From positions 1 through 7,535 of the forward strand of contig CAYSBK010000121.1 of assembly GCA_964429265.1 (NCBI GenBank): 7,535 nt of DNA. Direction: 5' to 3'. Below are positions 5,216-7,535 of the stretch, one piece after another. Under the pieces are notes generated by a model. The model was not told where the DNA came from. It saw only the letters and a list, made by a program, of their open reading frames with translations, and ran no database searches. The number at the start of each line of letters is the position of its first letter. Position 1 is the first letter of the stretch. Origin of the DNA: CAYSBK01 sp964429265. GTDB lineage: Bacteria; Planctomycetota; Phycisphaerae; Sedimentisphaerales; Anaerobacaceae. A program made the position numbers and the translations under genes.

Positions 5216-5585
5216 TTGATTTTTTCTGGCTTTCGGAACCGAAGTATTTTTCGCGCCACCACAAAAAGTGGCCCCAGGGGTTATCAAGCTTGTATTTATC
5301 GTCCTCCGGGACACCAGGCCAGGAATCTATTTCTTGCAACAGTTCCGGGCAAGGCTTGTCCTCCGCTAACATTTCGTACGCACACTTGATAATCGCAAAT
5401 TTCTTATTTGCATCAGGGTCGTTCGGATTATGGTCTGGATGATATTTCAGCGAGGCTTTTCTATAGGCCTTTTTCAAAAGCTCTTTACTTGGGTTCTCGT
5501 CGACTTCGAGAATTTTACAAGCAGCCCTGCGTACTTCGATGTCACGACTTATTCTTTCCAAAAAATCCCAGTCATCTCTTTTCAT
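5190..5585 (-). CDS. Short J-domain (DnaJ-like) protein
   Basis: A 131-residue protein with a J domain at about residues 22-76. The helix II stretch LLKKAYRKASLKYHPDHNP (37-55) contains the HPD motif (49-51) needed to stimulate DnaK ATPase, followed by helix III FAIIKCAYEML (63-73). There is no G/F-rich region, zinc centre or substrate-binding domain, so it is a class III J protein. The C-terminal half (WPGVPEDDKYKLDNPWGHFL, 89-108, then WWREKYFG) is aromatic and specific, and the chain ends with CSCI. J proteins (HscB, Jac1) assist Fe-S cluster transfer, but this lacks the HscB C-terminal domain. The start at 5583-5585 lies inside the end of the ferredoxin-MinD gene (14-base overlap), with GATAAGG upstream; a longer frame to 5657 is rejected as it lies wholly in that gene. 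No dnaK is present in the window. Confidence 0.9.
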   Translation of the reverse strand: MKRDDWDFLERISRDIEVRRAACKILEVDENPSKELLKKAYRKASLKYHPDHNPNDPDANKKFAIIKCAYEMLAEDKPCPELLQEIDSWPGVPEDDKYKLDNPWGHFLWWREKYFGSESQKKSNDKRCSCI

Positions 5586-6432
5586 AAGCCGGTGCCTTAT
5601 CCAAAATGTGTTGGTATAACCGCTTGAATTCAGCTTTATACTCAGGCAGCTTATCAACGATCATTTCGCCCGCAGAATAGGTCTCTGCAATGCGACGATC
5701 GTCGGGTATCTCGAGAAGTACTTCTATATTCTGCTCGTCGCAGTATTGGCGTACCTGCGTATCACCCACGTCACTGCGATTTATCACTACGGAGAAGGGT
5801 AGCTTCAATGCCCTGATCATTTCGACGGCCAATTTCAAATCATTCAAGCCGAAGGGTGTCGGCTCGGTAACCAGTAATACCAGGTCTGTGCGTTTAACGG
5901 CTTCAACCACCGGGCAGGACGTACCGGGCGGGGCGTCTATTATGACCAGACCGTCATTTATAGCTTCCTGCTTAACACGCTTTATCAGCGAAGGTGTATG
6001 TATATCACCGATTTTTAGCCGACCTTGACCAAACTTTACACTATTTGCGCTGCCAAAATCAACGAAGCCAATTTCTTTGGGTTTTTCCTTAATTGCACCG
6101 GTTGGACAAACGAGCATACATCCGCCGCAGGAATGGCATAACTGCTCAAAGACCATTGCTTTGTCTTTCAAGCAGATAATAGCGCTGTACTGACAAAGCT
6201 GGCCGCATTTGCCGCAGCCGTTGCACTTGTTGAGGTCAACATCCGGCACACCGATGGTGACACTCAAGGTTTTCTCTATGTCAGGCTTTAAGAATATATG
6301 GCCGTTCGGTTCTTCTACATCGCAGTCGAGGTATTGCACCGCTTTGCCCATCTGCGCAATTGAATGCGCCAGGTTTGCCGCGATCGTCGTCTTACCCGTT
6401 CCGCCTTTACCACTTGCAATCGCTATTTGCAT
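5572..6432 (-). CDS. MinD-like ATPase with inserted 2x[4Fe-4S] ferredoxin domain (copy 1)
   Basis: A 286-residue P-loop ATPase beginning MQIAIASGKGGTGKT. Walker A is GKGGTGKT (8-15), DCDVEEPNGH spans 36-45, and the switch II/Walker B segment is DAPPGTSCP (166-174). The ferredoxin insert carries C70/C73/C76/C80 and C99/C102/C105/C109, two CX2CX2CX3C clusters, followed by CPTGAI. It shares its layout with the copy at 2853-3743 but differs in sequence: the inter-cluster segment is shorter and the second-strand motif DCDVEEPN differs from DCDVDAAD. Such proteins often occur as adjacent pairs and may form a heterodimer. The ATG at 6430-6432 has TTAGGACACAGT upstream and lies eight bases after the TauE-like stop. 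The J-domain gene begins inside its last codons. Family and cofactor are firm; the client is unknown. Confidence 0.93.
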   Translation of the reverse strand: MQIAIASGKGGTGKTTIAANLAHSIAQMGKAVQYLDCDVEEPNGHIFLKPDIEKTLSVTIGVPDVDLNKCNGCGKCGQLCQYSAIICLKDKAMVFEQLCHSCGGCMLVCPTGAIKEKPKEIGFVDFGSANSVKFGQGRLKIGDIHTPSLIKRVKQEAINDGLVIIDAPPGTSCPVVEAVKRTDLVLLVTEPTPFGLNDLKLAVEMIRALKLPFSVVINRSDVGDTQVRQYCDEQNIEVLLEIPDDRRIAETYSAGEMIVDKLPEYKAEFKRLYQHILDKAPAYEKR

Positions 6433-6440
6433 ACTGTGTC

Positions 6441-7244
6441 CTAACTATTTCCAAATGATAACCAAGCGTTTATTGCCATGAATAAAGCTGCGCCTAACGT
6501 GGTGTAAGCGAATATCTTTTTGAGGTTTTTCGGCCGTGCTCTAAGCGAGAATGCACCGCCCAGAAGCCCGCCGATCACGGCGGCGACGCCCATAGGAACC
6601 ACCCGAAGCGTATTGAAATCCCCAGCCGCCGAATGTCCGACCAGGCCCATAAAAGCTGTAGCGGCAACCATAGCTGATGATGTGCCTACCGCCACATGCA
6701 TAGGTACGCCGCAAGCAAAGACCATCAACGGAACCTTGAAAGAGCCTCCGGAGATACCGACCATTCCGGCAACCAGGCCGGCTGCTGCGGTGATCGGCAA
6801 GGCCAGCCATAGGTTCACCGTGTATTCATGTTCGCCGAACTTTCGGTGCCAGAAGCCCAAGCGATGCTTGTCGGGATACGATGTATCCCTGGCAGGCCTC
6901 AACATAAAGAAGCCGGCTAATACAAGCAGACCCGCAAAGACAATTTTCAGGATTCCACCCGGCAGGATATGAGCATAATATCCACCCACCAGTGCCATTA
7001 AATCTGTCGGCGGATCGATCACCATCGCAAGCTTCCAGTCAATCATCCGGCTTTTCTGAAAGACCAAGGCAGACGCCACAGCCGTGCACAGCAGGATACA
7101 TTGTGCAGACGTAGCAGCCTGAAGCATTGGCAGTCCACAAGCCACCAAGACCGGGACGTAAAAGTTACCGCCGCCACGGCCGGTCATACTCATCACGAAC
7201 GAAATGACAAGGGTGGATAGAACAGCTATGCCGAGCATCAGCAT
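6441..7244 (-). CDS. TauE/SafE-family membrane transporter (putative sulfite/sulfonate-type anion exporter)
   Basis: A 267-residue hydrophobic protein with about seven or eight probable membrane segments. The family's internal duplication is visible: GRGGGNFYVPVLVACGLP (22-39) is echoed by GISGGSFKVPLMVFACGVP (163-181), each followed by a small-residue helix (ATSAQCILLCTAVASA; GTSSAMVAATAFMG). A charged cytoplasmic loop lies at about 116-142. Members export or import sulfite, sulfoacetate, taurine or similar anions; the substrate is not readable here. The ATG at 7242-7244 has AAAGGAA about ten bases upstream and overlaps the stop of the small gene before it by seven bases; MLM makes residue 3 an alternative start. 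With a DsrE-like protein downstream, a sulfur-oxyanion link is reasonable but inferred. Confidence 0.9.
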   Translation of the reverse strand: MLMLGIAVLSTLVISFVMSMTGRGGGNFYVPVLVACGLPMLQAATSAQCILLCTAVASALVFQKSRMIDWKLAMVIDPPTDLMALVGGYYAHILPGGILKIVFAGLLVLAGFFMLRPARDTSYPDKHRLGFWHRKFGEHEYTVNLWLALPITAAAGLVAGMVGISGGSFKVPLMVFACGVPMHVAVGTSSAMVAATAFMGLVGHSAAGDFNTLRVVPMGVAAVIGGLLGGAFSLRARPKNLKKIFAYTTLGAALFMAINAWLSFGNS

Positions 7245-7483
7245 AATCTTGTGTTCCTTTCATCGGTTACGTTACTCTCATCCCAATCGAAGGTATCTTC
7301 TTTCGCAAACCAGCCTTCCTGCGGTAACGAGTCGAAACAGACCGGTTTCGGATTGCACCAGCGGTTCCCTTGCAAAATATCCCACTTTGTATACCTGTTC
7401 ATTGGCGAAGCCGTTTTATCTATCCTGTAACCGTCCGGATGGAATCCAACATTGATTTCTGTGGCTTTGAATGTTTGGGCCAT
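7238..7483 (-). CDS. Unrecognised 81-residue protein before the transporter
   Basis: I do not recognise this family. The frame starts at the ATG 7481-7483 and is closed upstream by a TGA with no other ATG between, so it is complete. It is hydrophilic, aromatic and Asp-rich, with no signal peptide or membrane span. Notable segments are INVGFHPDGYRIDK (10-23), YTKWDILQGNRWCNPKPVCF (31-50) with C43 and C49, EGWFAKEDTFDWDESN (56-71), and a C-terminal cysteine (C81). Its last bases overlap the TauE-like start by seven, which makes co-translation likely and supports it being real. The ribosome-binding site is weak (CACAGGCG). It could be a small soluble partner of the transporter or a metal-binding protein; neither is shown by sequence. 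Confidence 0.65.
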   Translation of the reverse strand: MAQTFKATEINVGFHPDGYRIDKTASPMNRYTKWDILQGNRWCNPKPVCFDSLPQEGWFAKEDTFDWDESNVTDERNTRLC

Positions 7484-7535
7484 TATTCGCCTGTGCCAGT
7501 GGTTTCAATAAAGTGTTTTCGAATATAGCGACTGT

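Noticed and set aside
7484..7500. Sigma-54-like TGGCAC element before the 81-residue gene
   Set aside because: TGGCAC is present on the minus strand, but the required TTGCW element at the proper spacing is not; the bases there are AATAATG. It was considered because Desulfovibrio ORP loci are sigma-54 dependent.

Overview
All genes I can support in this window lie on the minus strand, so transcription runs from high to low coordinates. No tRNA, rRNA, CRISPR array or mobile element was seen. The content points to an anaerobic or microaerophilic bacterium rich in iron-sulfur proteins: 4Fe-4S ATPases, a dicluster ferredoxin, a DsrE-type sulfur protein, a NifX-type cluster binder and a probable corrinoid-activation protein. 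Desulfobacterota or an anaerobic planctomycete would both fit, but the sequence alone does not fix the phylum.

Layout in order of transcription. (A) 7483-6441: an unrecognised 81-residue protein overlapping a TauE/SafE-type permease. (B) 6432-4296: a MinD-like ATPase with an inserted 2x[4Fe-4S] ferredoxin domain, a short J-domain protein, a DsrE-like gene broken by what looks like one missing base, and a small SAM-dependent methyltransferase. These are overlapping or nearly abutting. (C) A 125-base spacer (4171-4295) with a long inverted repeat, then a dicluster ferredoxin with a helical tail (4170-3808), a 64-base spacer carrying a hairpin, a second ferredoxin-containing MinD-like ATPase (3743-2853), a second SAM methyltransferase and a single-domain YkoF-like protein (2866-1908). 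(D) 1869-645: an Mrp/NBP35-type ATPase followed by a NifX/orange-protein-like cluster-binding protein. (E) 523-1: a 121-base spacer, an FmdB-type zinc-ribbon protein, a possible 37-codon small ORF, and the start of a gene whose N-terminus resembles the 2Fe-2S domain of DUF4445/ASKHA corrinoid-activating proteins, cut by the window edge.

How the genes may work together. An Mrp ATPase, two ferredoxin-containing MinD ATPases and a NifX-like small protein are the core set known from the orange-protein (ORP, Mo-Cu-S cluster) loci of Desulfovibrio. Here that core is interleaved with a dicluster ferredoxin, a J-domain protein, a DsrE protein, two methyltransferases, a YkoF-like protein and a putative anion exporter. 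The most economical reading (inference) is an ATP-driven assembly or trafficking system for a metal-sulfur cofactor, with DsrE as sulfur carrier and the ferredoxin as electron source. The methyltransferases, J-protein and YkoF-like protein are the parts that reading does not explain.
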